Shown here: in pieces, positions 38,451 to 47,933 of the stretch | Layout of the letters: every line of letters begins with the position of its first letter | Numbering within the stretch: the first letter of the stretch is position 1 | Program-made: the position numbers and the translations under genes | The notes under the pieces: model-generated | Database searches by the model: none | The model's input: the letters and a program-made list of their open reading frames with translations, nothing else | What the model was told of the DNA's origin: nothing | Assembly (NCBI RefSeq): GCF_034043515.1 | Contig: NZ_CP138214.1 | Location: 3,844,001 to 3,908,000, forward strand | Length of the DNA stretch: 64,000 nt | Direction of reading: 5' to 3' | Source of the DNA: Pseudomonas sp. MUP55 | Lineage (GTDB): Bacteria > Pseudomonadota > Gammaproteobacteria > Pseudomonadales > Pseudomonadaceae

Positions 38451-39401
38451 TCAATAAGGCTGAAGCTGCTCGGGATGCAGGGCAGCGCAAATCCTGCCGG
38501 TTATCCACTGGCGGCTATACGCCAGAACCCGATCAGCCATCGCCACCGGAAAATGAATAAAACCATGGGCCGTTTCAGGCAACAGATGCGCCTCAACCTC
38601 TGCCCAGCGCTCGGCGATCAGCAGCGTGTCGTCCTTGAGCGGGTCCAACTCGCCCACGAACATCAGCGCCGGCGGCATGCCTGCAAAGTCTCCATACAAG
38701 GGTGATAACGGCGGCTGGCGACGCTCTTCGTCGGTGATTCCCGGCGTGAGCAAGCGCAGCGCCGTTACCATGCCCGGACCATCGAGCAACAGCGTCTGCG
38801 GCCCAGCGGTGCGTACGCTCGGCGTGCCGGTCAGGTCGTAAACGCCGTAGTACAACACCGCGCCACTGACGCGCTTGAGCAGCTGCGGCCACTGCTTGAG
38901 CGCCAGCAACGTCGCCGCCGCCAGGTGCCCACCGGCCGACTCGCCGACAACAATCACCGGCAAATCGGCAAACTCGGCGCAGTCTTCCAGCAGCCAGCGC
39001 GCAGCGACCAGGCAGTCTTCCAGCAGCCCTTCGACTGGCGTGTTGACGGCCAGCCGATAATCCACCGACACCACCGCCACGTCGCAGGCGCGCACCATGC
39101 CCAGGTTGAGGTCGTCATTCATCTGCGCGTTGCCGATCACCCAGCCGCCGCCGTGGATATCCAGCACCACGCCTTTGGGTGCACCGGCCGGGCGCATGAT
39201 GCGCACCGGCACGGAGCCGACGAGCCTGCGTTCCACCACCGGCGCCTTCTTGAGGCTTTGGCGAGTGCGCAACAGCGCCTGGATCAGCCGTGGCGTGACG
39301 CGGTTGCGCACCTTGAAGCGGGGCATCCACGCCAGCGTTTGATTGAAGCGGCGCATCTGCGCCAGCTCGGGCTCGCTGGCGGGCCAGTGTTGGTAAGCCA
39401 T
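38451..39401 (-). CDS. Alpha/beta hydrolase, hormone-sensitive-lipase (HSL) type esterase
   Basis: The 316-residue protein has the HSL oxyanion motif IHGGGWVIG near residue 83, nucleophile GESAGG near 158 and catalytic His in ETAHGFIHFP. It lacks a signal peptide and probably hydrolyses short-chain esters. Its ATG shares one base with the tspO stop (TGATG), so translation is coupled. Confidence 0.9.
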   Translation of the reverse strand: MAYQHWPASEPELAQMRRFNQTLAWMPRFKVRNRVTPRLIQALLRTRQSLKKAPVVERRLVGSVPVRIMRPAGAPKGVVLDIHGGGWVIGNAQMNDDLNLGMVRACDVAVVSVDYRLAVNTPVEGLLEDCLVAARWLLEDCAEFADLPVIVVGESAGGHLAAATLLALKQWPQLLKRVSGAVLYYGVYDLTGTPSVRTAGPQTLLLDGPGMVTALRLLTPGITDEERRQPPLSPLYGDFAGMPPALMFVGELDPLKDDTLLIAERWAEVEAHLLPETAHGFIHFPVAMADRVLAYSRQWITGRICAALHPEQLQPY

Positions 39402-39841
39402 CAGCGGTTGTTACGCAGGATCGAGAAGTTCAACGCCACCGCCACACACAGCCAGGCCAGGTACGGGAACAGGATCAAGCCGGTAATCAGGTCCAGACGC
39501 ACCGCCAGCACCACCATCGCCGCCACGGTCAGCCACAGCAGCACAATGATCACCATCCCCGCGAACAAGCGATGCGCGCCGAAGAACACCGGCGTCCACA
39601 GCGTATTCAACGCAATCTGCGCCGCCCACAGCGCCAACACCATTTCACTGCCCGGGATCAGGCTCAAGCGATAACCGGCCCAGGCCAGCAGCAGATAGAT
39701 GATCGTCCACGCCACCGGGAACAACCAATTGGGCGGAGTGAAGCTGGGCTTGACCAGGGATTCGTACCAGGCGCCGGGTTTGAAGATCACACCGGTACTG
39801 GCGGCGGCGGCGCAGGCGAGCAGGAAAATGAAGAAGGTCAT
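39401..39841 (-). CDS. tspO: TspO/MBR family membrane protein
   Basis: The 146-residue protein has five membrane helices and the family signature W-Y-x2-L-x-KPSFTPPNWLFPVAWTIIY, followed by NTLWTPVFFGAHR. TspO proteins bind tetrapyrroles such as protoporphyrin and act in stress responses. I start at ATG 39841 (MTFFIFLLACAAAAS); the upstream extension is not supported. Confidence 0.93.
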   Translation of the reverse strand: MTFFIFLLACAAAASTGVIFKPGAWYESLVKPSFTPPNWLFPVAWTIIYLLLAWAGYRLSLIPGSEMVLALWAAQIALNTLWTPVFFGAHRLFAGMVIIVLLWLTVAAMVVLAVRLDLITGLILFPYLAWLCVAVALNFSILRNNR

Positions 39842-40002
39842 GATCGGTCCTTGAGGTCGAGTGGGTGGAAAGCAACGCTCTGCTTTCAATGACTCAAACT
39901 AGCGCAGATAAATTCAATATGCGCCGCAAAAATGACAGGCAGGCCGCTTCGTCCCCACGTCATGAAGCCAAAACAACCGCGGCGCCCACAGGGGGGTTAG
40001 CT

Positions 40003-41178
40003 GTGTCAGCGGGATCCTGGTTTCCAGGGCCATCGAAACGAGTGCAGTTCTGACCAACAACACCGCTCGAATGTGGGAGCTGTCGAGCCCCGGCGAGGCT
40101 GCGATGGCGGCGGCACAGTCGACATTTTCATTGCCTGACACACCGCTTTCGCAGCCTCGCTAAAGCTCGACAGCTCCCACAGGGGATCGGCGGTGTCAGC
40201 GGGATCCTGGTTTTCCAGGGCCATCGAAACGAGCGCAGTTCTGGCCAACAACACCGCTCAAATGTGGGAGCTGTCGAGCCCCGGCGAGGCTGCGATGGCG
40301 GCGGCACAGTCGATATCTTCAGCGCCTGACACACCGCTTTCGCAGCCTCGCTAAAGCTCGACAGCTCCCACAGGGGATCGGCGGTGTCAGCGGGATCCTG
40401 GTTTCCAGGGCCATCGAAACGAGTGCAGTTCTGACCAACAACACCGCTCAAATGTGGGAGCTGTCGAGCCCCGGCGAGGCTGCGATGGCGGCGGCACAGT
40501 CGATATCTTCAGCGCCTGACACACCGCTTTCGCAGCCTCGCTAAAGCTCGACAGCTCCCACAGGGGATCGGCGGTGTCAGCGGGATCCTGGTTTCCAGGG
40601 CCATCGAAACGAGTGCAGTTCTGACCAACAACACCGCTCAAATGTGGGAGCTGTCGAGCCCCGGCGAGGCTGCGATGGCGGCGGCACAGCCGACATTTTC
40701 ATTGCCTGACACACCGCTTTCGCAGCCTCGCTAAAGCTCGACAGCTCCCACAGGGGATCGGCGTTGTCAGCGGGATCCTGGTTTCCAGGGCCATCGAAAT
40801 GAACGCAGTTCTGACCAACAACACCGCTCAAATGTGGGAGCTGTCGAGCCCCGGCGAGGCTGCGATGGCGGCGGCACAGTCGACATTTTCATTGCCTGAC
40901 ACACCGCTTTCGCAGCCTCGCTAAAGCTCGACAGCTCCCACAGGGATCGGCGGTGTCAGCGGGATCCTGGTTTTCCAGCGCCATCGAAACGAGTGCAGTT
41001 CTGACCAACAACACCGCTCAAATGTGGGAGCTGTCGAGCCCCGGCGAGGCTGCGATGGCGGCGGCACAGTCGACATTTTCATTGCCTGACACACCGCTTT
41101 CGCAGCCTCGCTAAAGCTCGACAGCTCCCACAGGGGATCGGCGGTGTCAGCGGGATCTCGGTTTGCAGGGCCATCGTG
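40003..41178. repeat. Tandem array of six 189-191-bp units plus a partial seventh, each containing an inverted REP pair
   Basis: GTGTCAGCGGGATC (GTTGTCAGCGGGATC in one unit) recurs at 40003, 40193, 40384, 40574, 40764, 40953 and 41144. Within each unit TGTGGGAGCTGTCGAGCCCC with GGCGAGGCTGCG faces CGCAGCCTCGCTAAAGCTCG with ACAGCTCCCACA. Units differ at a few positions; for example, the second and third carry TCGATATCTTCAGCG where others carry TCGACATTTTCATTG. The short frames open inside the array shift with the 190-bp period and are not genes. Positions 39842-40002 before it hold nothing I recognise. Confidence 0.95.
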
Positions 41179-41209
41179 ACAGGCGCAGCGCTAGACCGCC
41201 CTCGGCGGG

Positions 41210-41782
41210 TTATTCGGCGGGTCCCGGTTGCACAATCCTGAGCCAAGGCCAGCGCGCCTGATAACTGCGGGCCTTGTGCAAAAACAGCTCCGGCTCCGCA
41301 TGCGTGGGGTTAATGCGCAGCACGCCCTGCTCCACATCTGCCAACCCGTACGGCGCATACACCTCTCCCGTGGCAATATCCAACGCGATGCACGTGCCCG
41401 CCACCAGGTAACGGTCCACCCCTTGCCTGGCCGACTGCAGCTGGGGGTATGGCCGGCCAAACCGCTGCCCATACCAGAGGTGAACCCGCGCCTGGTTCTT
41501 GACCTCCACGTTGACGCCCAGGTCCTGGAATAACTGCTCGGCTTTACGAATCACCGCATCCTCTGCCTCGTAGGACAGATCCTGATCAAAGTAAAAAACG
41601 TCATAGTCCTTCACCCCCTCGTCCACCGGGCGATTCGCCTGATGGTTCCACACCGCCTGAAACAGACAACCGGCTGTGAGCAGGCACTGCTGTACCCCGA
41701 GCGACGGCAAGCGTGCGGTAATCTCAGCGTTGACGGGGTTGGTCATGGCCAGCTGGAGTAATGTATCGACGGTCAATGTCAT
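41210..41782 (-). CDS. Nucleotidyltransferase-like protein (NTP_transf_6 / DUF925 type)
   Basis: The 190-residue protein contains VKDYDVFYFDQDLSYEAEDA, with the paired aspartates of nucleotidyltransferase-fold proteins, and VEVKNQARVHLWYGQRFG, hallmarks of the DUF925 family. The cellular substrate is unknown. AGGAA precedes ATG 41782; the upstream open frame overlaps the opposite gene and is discarded. Confidence 0.85.
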   Translation of the reverse strand: MTLTVDTLLQLAMTNPVNAEITARLPSLGVQQCLLTAGCLFQAVWNHQANRPVDEGVKDYDVFYFDQDLSYEAEDAVIRKAEQLFQDLGVNVEVKNQARVHLWYGQRFGRPYPQLQSARQGVDRYLVAGTCIALDIATGEVYAPYGLADVEQGVLRINPTHAEPELFLHKARSYQARWPWLRIVQPGPAE

Positions 41783-41891
41783 GAAGATTCCTGGGGGATC
41801 TGTTCTACGCGCCTCGACTCTACCGCAGATCAGCCGCGCCCACGACTCCAGTATGATGGGCGCCCTGCACTTACAAAAACCGGAGCCCCAG

Positions 41892-42248
41892 ATGCCGCTG
41901 ACCCAACGCGACAGCGCCCGCCTCGACCGCCAATTGATCGCCGCCCTCACTGAAGCCTGCGAAACCGCCAAGGCCGAAATCCCGGGCTTCGACTGGCTGA
42001 CCCACACGGTCGACTACAGCGCCTTCCCCCAAAGCCTGCGGGTAACCTGGGTGTTCGACACCCGCGCCAACAAGGCACTCGCCCTCGCCACCGGTGCCGA
42101 CCAACGCATGCGCGAGCTGACCGCCACGGCTTTGCATGCTGCAGACGTTCCGGCCTTGGCGATGGAGCGTTGCGTGCAGTTTGATTCCGAAGAAGAGTGC
42201 CGCGTGCAACAGGGGGGTGACTGGCGTGCGAGGCTGGCGCGTCGATAA
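41892..42248 (+). CDS. Conserved hypothetical protein, 118 aa
   Basis: I do not recognise a family. The soluble protein begins MPLTQRDSARLDRQLIAALTE with an amphipathic helix. It has a central GFDWLTHTVDYSAFPQSLRV segment and a C-terminal Cys/Glu-rich stretch. GGAG lies upstream of ATG 41892. It is divergent from the nucleotidyltransferase gene. Only the last third of the long open frame is coding. Confidence 0.75.
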   Translation: MPLTQRDSARLDRQLIAALTEACETAKAEIPGFDWLTHTVDYSAFPQSLRVTWVFDTRANKALALATGADQRMRELTATALHAADVPALAMERCVQFDSEEECRVQQGGDWRARLARR

Positions 42249-42330
42249 CCCAAATGCTGGAGACGACTGAAACCGATTCGAATGGCGAATGATTGAATCG
42301 AATTCGGCGATGACTCCAGGCCAGAAAAGG

Positions 42331-43347
42331 TCATTCATGAGATACAGATCGCACCATGCTCGCGTGCATGGCGGTTGCGCTGATTTCACTTGACGTTTCT
42401 TGTTCGAGGGGCTTGGTCATCGAGCCTGTCCTTGCTCCAGCCACCGGCGCATGCTCGGCCATCAACTCTATTACCCAGTCGATAAAGACCCGCACCTTGG
42501 CGCTGACATGGCGATTGGGCGGGAATGCCAGGTACATCGGCATTGGCGCCATGTGCCAGTCCTCAAACAGCGGCAGCAACTCGCCGCTGAGCACGTGCGG
42601 TTTGGCCATGTACTGCGGTAGCCAAAGCATGCCCAGACCCGCCAGGCCGGCGGCGAGGTACGCATTGCCGTCGTCGACCGTCAGTTGCGGGCGGCCCTGG
42701 GTCTCGATGCGTTCCTCACCACGCCGCATCGCGTAGGGCAAGGATTTGCCCGTACGAAACCAGAGAAAGCCCACGGTGCTGTGCCCGCCCTCCTCGATTT
42801 CATGGGGGTGCTCTGGCGTACCGAAGCGCTGCAGATAAGCGGGCGCGGCATACATGCCGATGTTCAAATCGCCCACATGCCTTGCCACCAGTGACTGATC
42901 GATGATTTCGCCGCCGCGCACCACGCAGTCGATGTTTTCGCCAATGATGTCGACAATCCGATCGCTCACGCCCAGGGTCAGCTGGATTTCCGGATAGCGT
43001 GCAAAGAAGCCCGGCAAGGCGGGTATCAGCAGCATGCGCGCAAACGGGCTGGGCACATCCACCCGCAGGCGCCCGCGCGGGGTCATCGAGGCGCTGGACA
43101 GGCTGGTCTCGGCGTCGTCCATATCGACCAGTAGCCGGATGACGCGCTCGTAGTAGGCCGCGCCATCGGCGGTGACGTTGACCTTGCGTGTGGTGCGGTT
43201 GAGCAGGCGCACGCGCAGCCTCGCTTCCAGTTGCTGAACGAGCTGCGTCACGGTGGTCTTGCTCATGTGCAGGGTGGCTGCCGCCTTGGTGAAACTGCCG
43301 GTTTCCACCACTCGGGCAAAGGCCTGCATTGCATCGAAACGGTCCAT
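42331..43347 (-). CDS. LysR-family transcriptional regulator
   Basis: The 338-residue protein starts MDRFDAMQAFARVVETGSFTKAA and has the recognition helix MSKTTVTQLVQQLE, then a LysR effector domain of the broad CrgA/DsdC-like group. GAGG lies six bases before ATG 43347. The C-terminal tail (about 35 residues after ELMAEHAP) is longer than usual. It is divergent from a RidA-like gene, its likely target. Confidence 0.9.
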   Translation of the reverse strand: MDRFDAMQAFARVVETGSFTKAAATLHMSKTTVTQLVQQLEARLRVRLLNRTTRKVNVTADGAAYYERVIRLLVDMDDAETSLSSASMTPRGRLRVDVPSPFARMLLIPALPGFFARYPEIQLTLGVSDRIVDIIGENIDCVVRGGEIIDQSLVARHVGDLNIGMYAAPAYLQRFGTPEHPHEIEEGGHSTVGFLWFRTGKSLPYAMRRGEERIETQGRPQLTVDDGNAYLAAGLAGLGMLWLPQYMAKPHVLSGELLPLFEDWHMAPMPMYLAFPPNRHVSAKVRVFIDWVIELMAEHAPVAGARTGSMTKPLEQETSSEISATAMHASMVRSVSHE

Positions 43348-43487
43348 TTCACGCCTCATTGGGGTCTGGATAGTTTGGATTCTACAAACAGTCATGACCA
43401 GCGTTGCGCGTTTATTGGGGGCGCTCGTCTTTTTACACTGGCCCCCTCATAAACAGCGGGCCGCGTTGGCCCCGAAGGAGGTATGCA

Positions 43488-43883
43488 ATGACCGGTAAAC
43501 GTGATGTCGTTTTCCCGCCTGACCGCCATGCACTGTACGAGCTGCACCGCTACTCACCGGCGATTCGCTCCAACGGTTTTCTGTTCGTCTCCGGTCAGGT
43601 CGGCAGCCGCAAGGATGGTTCGGCCGAGCCGGACCTCGCGGCACAGGTTCGCCTGGCCTTCTCCAACCTCAACGCGATCCTGGCCGAGGCTGGCAGCAGT
43701 TTCGAGGATGTGGTCGACACGACCATCTTCATGGTCGACCCCGCCTCGACATTCGAAACGATCTGGGAAGCAGTGGCCGAGTACTGGGGCGAAGCGCCCT
43801 ACCCGACGGCGACCGCGATCGGCGTGACCTGGCTGTCCGGCTTCGACTTCGAGATCAAGGTGATTGCCAAACTGCCCCAATAA
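43488..43883 (+). CDS. RidA-family (YjgF/YER057c) protein
   Basis: The 131-residue protein has the RidA signature (FLFVSGQVGSRKDGS; LAEAGSSFEDVVDTTIFMVD; PYPTATAIGV). RidA proteins hydrolyse reactive enamines/imines or related small molecules. The arginine typical of archetypal RidA near the C-terminal P-x-R-x is not present, so this is probably another subgroup. AAGGAGG precedes ATG 43488. Confidence 0.9.
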   Translation: MTGKRDVVFPPDRHALYELHRYSPAIRSNGFLFVSGQVGSRKDGSAEPDLAAQVRLAFSNLNAILAEAGSSFEDVVDTTIFMVDPASTFETIWEAVAEYWGEAPYPTATAIGVTWLSGFDFEIKVIAKLPQ

Positions 43884-44196
43884 ACTCGGCTCAGCCGTTC
43901 TCCGACCATCAAGGGTAACCCTCTCGTTTTCAGGCGCTTTGAAGTAATGGGCATGAGGAAAATACTGACAGCCCGCAAATACCAGCAGCGTCAGAAAACA
44001 GAGGGTCAGGCGAGTCCGGAAACCTCCCCTGGTTCAGGATATTGCACCGATGGTGACCGCATGGACGGAGGCGGTTATCTGGATGGGTATGCGTTCTTAG
44101 AAAGCAGGCCCTGCATAAGGTATTCTGCACTGCATCAACCTCGACCCCAGGCTACCGACCCCTGCGGTACTGAGCCGGCGCCTATGGGATCTCTAC
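43884..44196. other. Intergenic region, no recognised feature
   Basis: About 310 bp between the RidA-like gene and a membrane protein gene. Frames open here but none has a ribosome site or recognisable protein content. Confidence 0.5.
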
Positions 44197-45141
44197 ATGC
44201 TAATCGGCCACCGCTTCGAACACCTCGCCAACGGCGATCTGCACATCCACTCACGCAACCTCGTGCAAAGCGCATTTATGCTGCTGATCGGCGCAATCAC
44301 CTTGATCCTGCCGGTGGCCTGCGTCGGATTCTGGCTTACCGAATGGCAAGCGCAACTGGCCGATCTGAATCCCTTGTCGACCCTCCTGTTAGTACTCACG
44401 CTGCTGTTGATGCCTGCCTTGGGCCTATCGCTGATGGTGTACATGGGCTCCCGCGAGTCGTTGCGCTTGTCACGCGTCGGCGGGAAAGGCGAGCGCCGCA
44501 CGCAGAACTTTTTCGGGCGCCGAGAGCGTGTGAAGTCGGTATTCAACCTCGATAACCCGCGCGCTTTGGAACTGCGCCGCCGCGAGCAGGCCGAGCCCAT
44601 CTATACCCAGCTGTGGCTGGTAATGCGCGATGGCGGCGAGCACCGCTTGACCACCGATAACGTCCCGGTGGTGCCGGGCAGCAAACGCACCGACCTTTGG
44701 CTGCGGACACTGGCCGACTACCTCGACGTGGCCGTGCCTGACGAGGTCGTCATGGAATCGGCGGTCGGTAACCCGGCACCCTATCGGCCGGCGCCAACGC
44801 CGGCGAAGATCGCCAGGCAGCGCAAAGCCAAAGGCCCCGTGCCTGCGGCTGAGTCGACCGAACAACTCGGCATTCCCGCGCGCGCCCTGCTCGCGCTGAT
44901 AGGCACTTTCCTCGCAGTGCTGGAGCTGAATCAGGCCGTCGCATTGGTGCCGGCGGTGATCAGCGGGCGGTTGCGGATCAGCGGTTTCAGATCGGGATAC
45001 ACGACGTTCTACTGGGCCGAACAACCGGTCGCTTTTTCATTCAACGTGTTTTTGGGTGTGATCGAGGTGCTGGTTATCGGGTTCATCGCCTGGCAGTGCC
45101 TGCGCACGGCGGTGCTGGGGCGGATGAAAGCCGATCCTTGA
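44197..45141 (+). CDS. Membrane protein of unknown function
   Basis: The 314-residue protein has two membrane helices near residues 27-50 and 62-83, a basic soluble middle domain of about 140 residues, and two helices near 228-250 and 280-305. I recognise no family. A phosphatase or transporter role cannot be read from it. The nearest upstream ribosome site is weak (GGGATC), so the start is moderately certain. Confidence 0.72.
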   Translation: MLIGHRFEHLANGDLHIHSRNLVQSAFMLLIGAITLILPVACVGFWLTEWQAQLADLNPLSTLLLVLTLLLMPALGLSLMVYMGSRESLRLSRVGGKGERRTQNFFGRRERVKSVFNLDNPRALELRRREQAEPIYTQLWLVMRDGGEHRLTTDNVPVVPGSKRTDLWLRTLADYLDVAVPDEVVMESAVGNPAPYRPAPTPAKIARQRKAKGPVPAAESTEQLGIPARALLALIGTFLAVLELNQAVALVPAVISGRLRISGFRSGYTTFYWAEQPVAFSFNVFLGVIEVLVIGFIAWQCLRTAVLGRMKADP

Positions 45142-45285
45142 AAACGCGACAGATGGAACTGGTGACTTGCGCGTGGAGAGCCAGACGCGGAGGAACTCAA
45201 GCTGAAGGAAAATTCCCACCGCCCTTGGGGCACCTTGCTCCACTGCCTACGCTTGCGTCAGAATCCGCCGGCTTGTGCGCTGGGG

Positions 45286-45486
45286 TGGCCGTCTTTAAGG
45301 TGGCTCGGTCGCTGAATCTCTCGGCGATCGGGTTTAGTAGCCTGACGGTTTATCCAGACAACAGTGCATGAGCTGCATCAATCAGAGGTTGCTGTCTGTG
45401 CTTGATGGCGGCTGTGTGCAGGGCACCTTCGGGTGCGCCGGCTTTCGTTTGGATTCCCCGGTCTACTAACCTGCGCGCAGCTGCCA
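45286..45486 (+). promoter_or_regulatory. Structured leader upstream of a DUF6124-like gene
   Basis: TGGCGGCTGTGTGCAGG (45406-45422) pairs over all 17 bases, with three G-U wobbles, with CCTGCGCGCAGCTGCCA (45470-45486). Inside is a GCACC-UUCG-GGTGC hairpin (45423-45436). Upstream, CAGACA (45355-45360) pairs with TGTCTG (45393-45398) around a small TGCA hairpin. The block at 45288-45328 recurs at 57268-57312. It ends 51 bp before a small gene and probably forms a folded leader RNA or dispersed repeat; no known riboswitch class matches in my reading. Confidence 0.6.
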
Positions 45487-45536
45487 CCCTTCTGTTTAGT
45501 AGCTGAAGGGAGCTAGCCACACTCAGGAATTCAAAC

Positions 45537-45749
45537 ATGCTCTTCACCGTCTCTCCCAACGCCAGCAAAGAAGCCCTCATTACCAATAGCTACGAAACCT
45601 TCACCAGCGTCAGCACCTTGCTGCTCGACCTGTCCGAAGACCTCAACGGCAAACACCGCGACGTCGCACTGGCGATCCACCAACTGAGCGAGCTGGGCGT
45701 GCTTCTGACCGCCAGGCTGCTGGACCGCGAGGCGCCGTGCACCCACTGA
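45537..45749 (+). CDS. Short DUF6124-like protein
   Basis: The 70-residue product (MLFTVSPNASKEALITNSY..., ending HQLSELGVLLTARLLDRE) resembles the C-terminal half of DUF6124 proteins common in fluorescent pseudomonads, which I recall as about 90-120 residues. An in-frame stop lies 12 codons upstream of the ATG, so this copy is N-terminally short. AGGA lies eight bases before ATG 45537. Function is unknown. The family assignment is from memory. Confidence 0.65.
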   Translation: MLFTVSPNASKEALITNSYETFTSVSTLLLDLSEDLNGKHRDVALAIHQLSELGVLLTARLLDREAPCTH

Positions 45750-45815
45750 TTTAAAGCAACTCAAAAGCGCGATTATCGCTGAGTCGTTGTAGAAGCTCGG
45801 CGATTTGCTTTTTGA

Positions 45816-46616
45816 TCAGAGGGTTGCCAAGCGATATAGCGCTTGAACATGGGACGTCGCTAGCCCAAAACGCTGCAAATTACGGCGACTTTGCGAGCTG
45901 GCAAGCGCAGTTGCAGCGATCACCACACTGCCATGCTTTTTCGCTTGCGCTATTCGATGACCTATCAGGGCTGCGTGATAGCCCAAACCTCGCGCACTTT
46001 TTTGTGTAGCCGCCGTCCCAAGGTAGGCAATTCCATTGCTGGCCAGGTACATCAGCGCTCCAGCGACAACCCGCCCATCCACTTCAAGCACGTAGATTTT
46101 AAGACGGTCATTTGACATCAGTCCCGCGAACGAAGCCTGGCTCATCTGACGATGCTCTGGCTTGGTATGAAACCCACTCGCATGAACGGATGCGAACTCA
46201 GGAAGCGTGTGTGAGGTGGCCTCTTCGATTTTAAATGAGTGCTGGTTCAAGATGACGTTATCGATGGAGCACGCAAGTTGCAGATGTGTCCACCCCCTCA
46301 GGCGCTCCAATCGCTCACCGCCCACATGAGCGTGCTGTCCCAGCGTCGAGGCCGTTCCGATCAGAGGTGTTACGGTCGAATACGCTGCCGACGTCTTGAG
46401 CAAGCTCAGCAGTGCCTCAGGGCTGCCGGCACTGTCGCCGTAGATGCGATTGAGCATCGGGCTAGGTGATGCCTTCACGTGAAAGCATGGAAAAGCCTCG
46501 TTGAAAAACACACGAGCACCAAAAGGGTTTCCACTTACCCGAGACAAGCTCTCAACTCGAGCACACAAATACTCGCTTTCTGCAGCCTCGATCGCCTTAG
46601 CCATCTCCATATTCAC
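45816..46616 (-). CDS. GNAT-type acetyltransferase, 266 aa
   Basis: The C-terminal half (EEATSHTLPEFASV..., AATQKSARGLGYHAALIGHRI) is a GNAT domain with the acetyl-CoA loop at ARGLGYH near residue 213. The N-terminal 120 residues are an uncharacterised extension seen in two-domain GNATs. Base composition is lower in GC than the core genes, which hints at acquisition. The start could be GTG 46616 (AGGA eight bases upstream) or the ATG six bases further in. Confidence 0.82.
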   Translation of the reverse strand: MNMEMAKAIEAAESEYLCARVESLSRVSGNPFGARVFFNEAFPCFHVKASPSPMLNRIYGDSAGSPEALLSLLKTSAAYSTVTPLIGTASTLGQHAHVGGERLERLRGWTHLQLACSIDNVILNQHSFKIEEATSHTLPEFASVHASGFHTKPEHRQMSQASFAGLMSNDRLKIYVLEVDGRVVAGALMYLASNGIAYLGTAATQKSARGLGYHAALIGHRIAQAKKHGSVVIAATALASSQSRRNLQRFGLATSHVQALYRLATL

Positions 46617-46766
46617 GTGCAGAGTCCTTTTCGAGTATTCATTAGGAGGTAGCGGTAAATCATAGAAGACACGTCACTGACTAAGACGTAAATAACTGCC
46701 CTTTCCCGATAAGCCGCTATCGGCACCATGGCGCGTTAAAACCTACATCCGGTGCATCGCATCCAA

Positions 46767-47249
46767 CTAGCAAGCGGGGCCAATCGGCGCAACGCTCTGT
46801 CGAACATAATAATTGTCGAATTCGCTGCTCTCGACGAATTGGAAGCCATGGCGAGTATAAAAGCGATTCGAAGCGCTTCCTTTGAGTGCACCCACTTTCA
46901 CAGGGAGTGCAGCCGCATCCGCCGTTTTGAAAATCTGCATAAGAACAGCGGCGCCTATCCCCAATCCTTGCGCGCTGGGTCTCACATATAAGTGGTCGAG
47001 CAACAATTGATTGTGGTGATGCTTGAGCACAACAAACCCAACCCTCTCTCCCGACACCTCGATGTAGTGCGTGCTGTGCGCTTCAAAACCGCTAAGAAAC
47101 CGCTCGCGCGCGCGTACTGGATCAAATCGCCCAACACGCTCCAGGCTTTCGCGCATCGCCTCAATTCGGATGGCTACGAGATTGTCCAGGTCGCTCTGTT
47201 GGGCTCGGGCCAAAACAACCGGGAAATTTTGATTGGGCACAACGGGCAT
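46767..47249 (-). CDS. GNAT-family N-acetyltransferase, 160 aa
   Basis: The single-domain GNAT has LDHLYVRPSAQGLGIGAAVL (acetyl-CoA loop Q-G-L-G-I-G near residue 95) and the C-terminal FYTRHGFQFVE. The substrate is unknown. The ribosome site is weak. It follows the same direction as the neighbouring acetyltransferase but 150 bp away, so co-transcription is uncertain. Confidence 0.85.
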   Translation of the reverse strand: MPVVPNQNFPVVLARAQQSDLDNLVAIRIEAMRESLERVGRFDPVRARERFLSGFEAHSTHYIEVSGERVGFVVLKHHHNQLLLDHLYVRPSAQGLGIGAAVLMQIFKTADAAALPVKVGALKGSASNRFYTRHGFQFVESSEFDNYYVRQSVAPIGPAC

Positions 47250-47400
47250 ATTCTGGCCTCGAACTACCGTCCTGGGCGGTCAGTATAGAGCTGCTGCAAA
47301 GCGAAAACGACGCACAGTGGTCATGCCACTGACGTCGCGATGCTGGTCCGTTGCATGTGACCACGGCTAGGCGACATACCCCACTGAGCCAGTTGTTTAT

Positions 47401-47841
47401 TCAGCGCTGCTCAAGAAACAGCTGAAGGCTGTTGTGACCATCAACGATCAGTTGTCGAATGAGCGCTTGATAGTGTTCGCCAGTATTCAGGTCTTGCAGG
47501 TCGAAGCCTGCAGACCACTTGATGAACGTCTTGGATTGTCCCGTCAGAGATTCCAACTTCACGGTGGCGACATAGTTGTCCAAGGGCAATGGGGCCTCCT
47601 CGAAACAGTAGGAAAGCATTGTGTTGCGGTCATCGACCGCCAGCAGGCGCTCCCTGACAACTGCGCCATCGACCAGTTTGAGCTGGCGGATGCAGCCAAC
47701 CATTCCATCCGGCTGATTGTCCTCAATACTGCTTTGGACAATTGACGGATGCCATTTATGAATCTCGCCAAATTTCTTCAATACGTTCCAGGCGTGTCCT
47801 GTATCGCTGTCCAAGACAGCGGAAAACTCAACGACAGGCAT
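47401..47841 (-). CDS. SRPBCC (START/Bet v1-like) family protein
   Basis: The 146-residue protein has the polyketide-cyclase-like helix-grip pattern (MPVVEFSAVLDSDTGHAWNVL; FGEIHKWHPSIVQSSIE; IKWSAGFD). Such proteins bind small hydrophobic molecules. It is the last gene of the minus-strand series behind the NemR-like regulator, 92 bp after an NTF2-like gene, and may belong to that operon. Confidence 0.82.
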   Translation of the reverse strand: MPVVEFSAVLDSDTGHAWNVLKKFGEIHKWHPSIVQSSIEDNQPDGMVGCIRQLKLVDGAVVRERLLAVDDRNTMLSYCFEEAPLPLDNYVATVKLESLTGQSKTFIKWSAGFDLQDLNTGEHYQALIRQLIVDGHNSLQLFLEQR

Positions 47842-47933
47842 TTTGTAGTCCCTTCAACTTGTCTATTTTTGAACACATCCAGGCCCTCCTCAGTGCACCG
47901 CTCGAAGGGAAATGATGTGCAATCGGTGAACAC

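Noticed and set aside
40003..41178. The 190-bp array as a CRISPR or as a family of small genes
   Set aside because: The whole unit repeats with no variable spacers, which excludes CRISPR. The 83-107-codon frames arise only because the repeat is open in one frame, and they shift with the period.
43947..44555. A 202-codon plus-strand frame
   Set aside because: It overlaps the membrane-protein gene in another frame, has no ribosome site and has no protein-like pattern.
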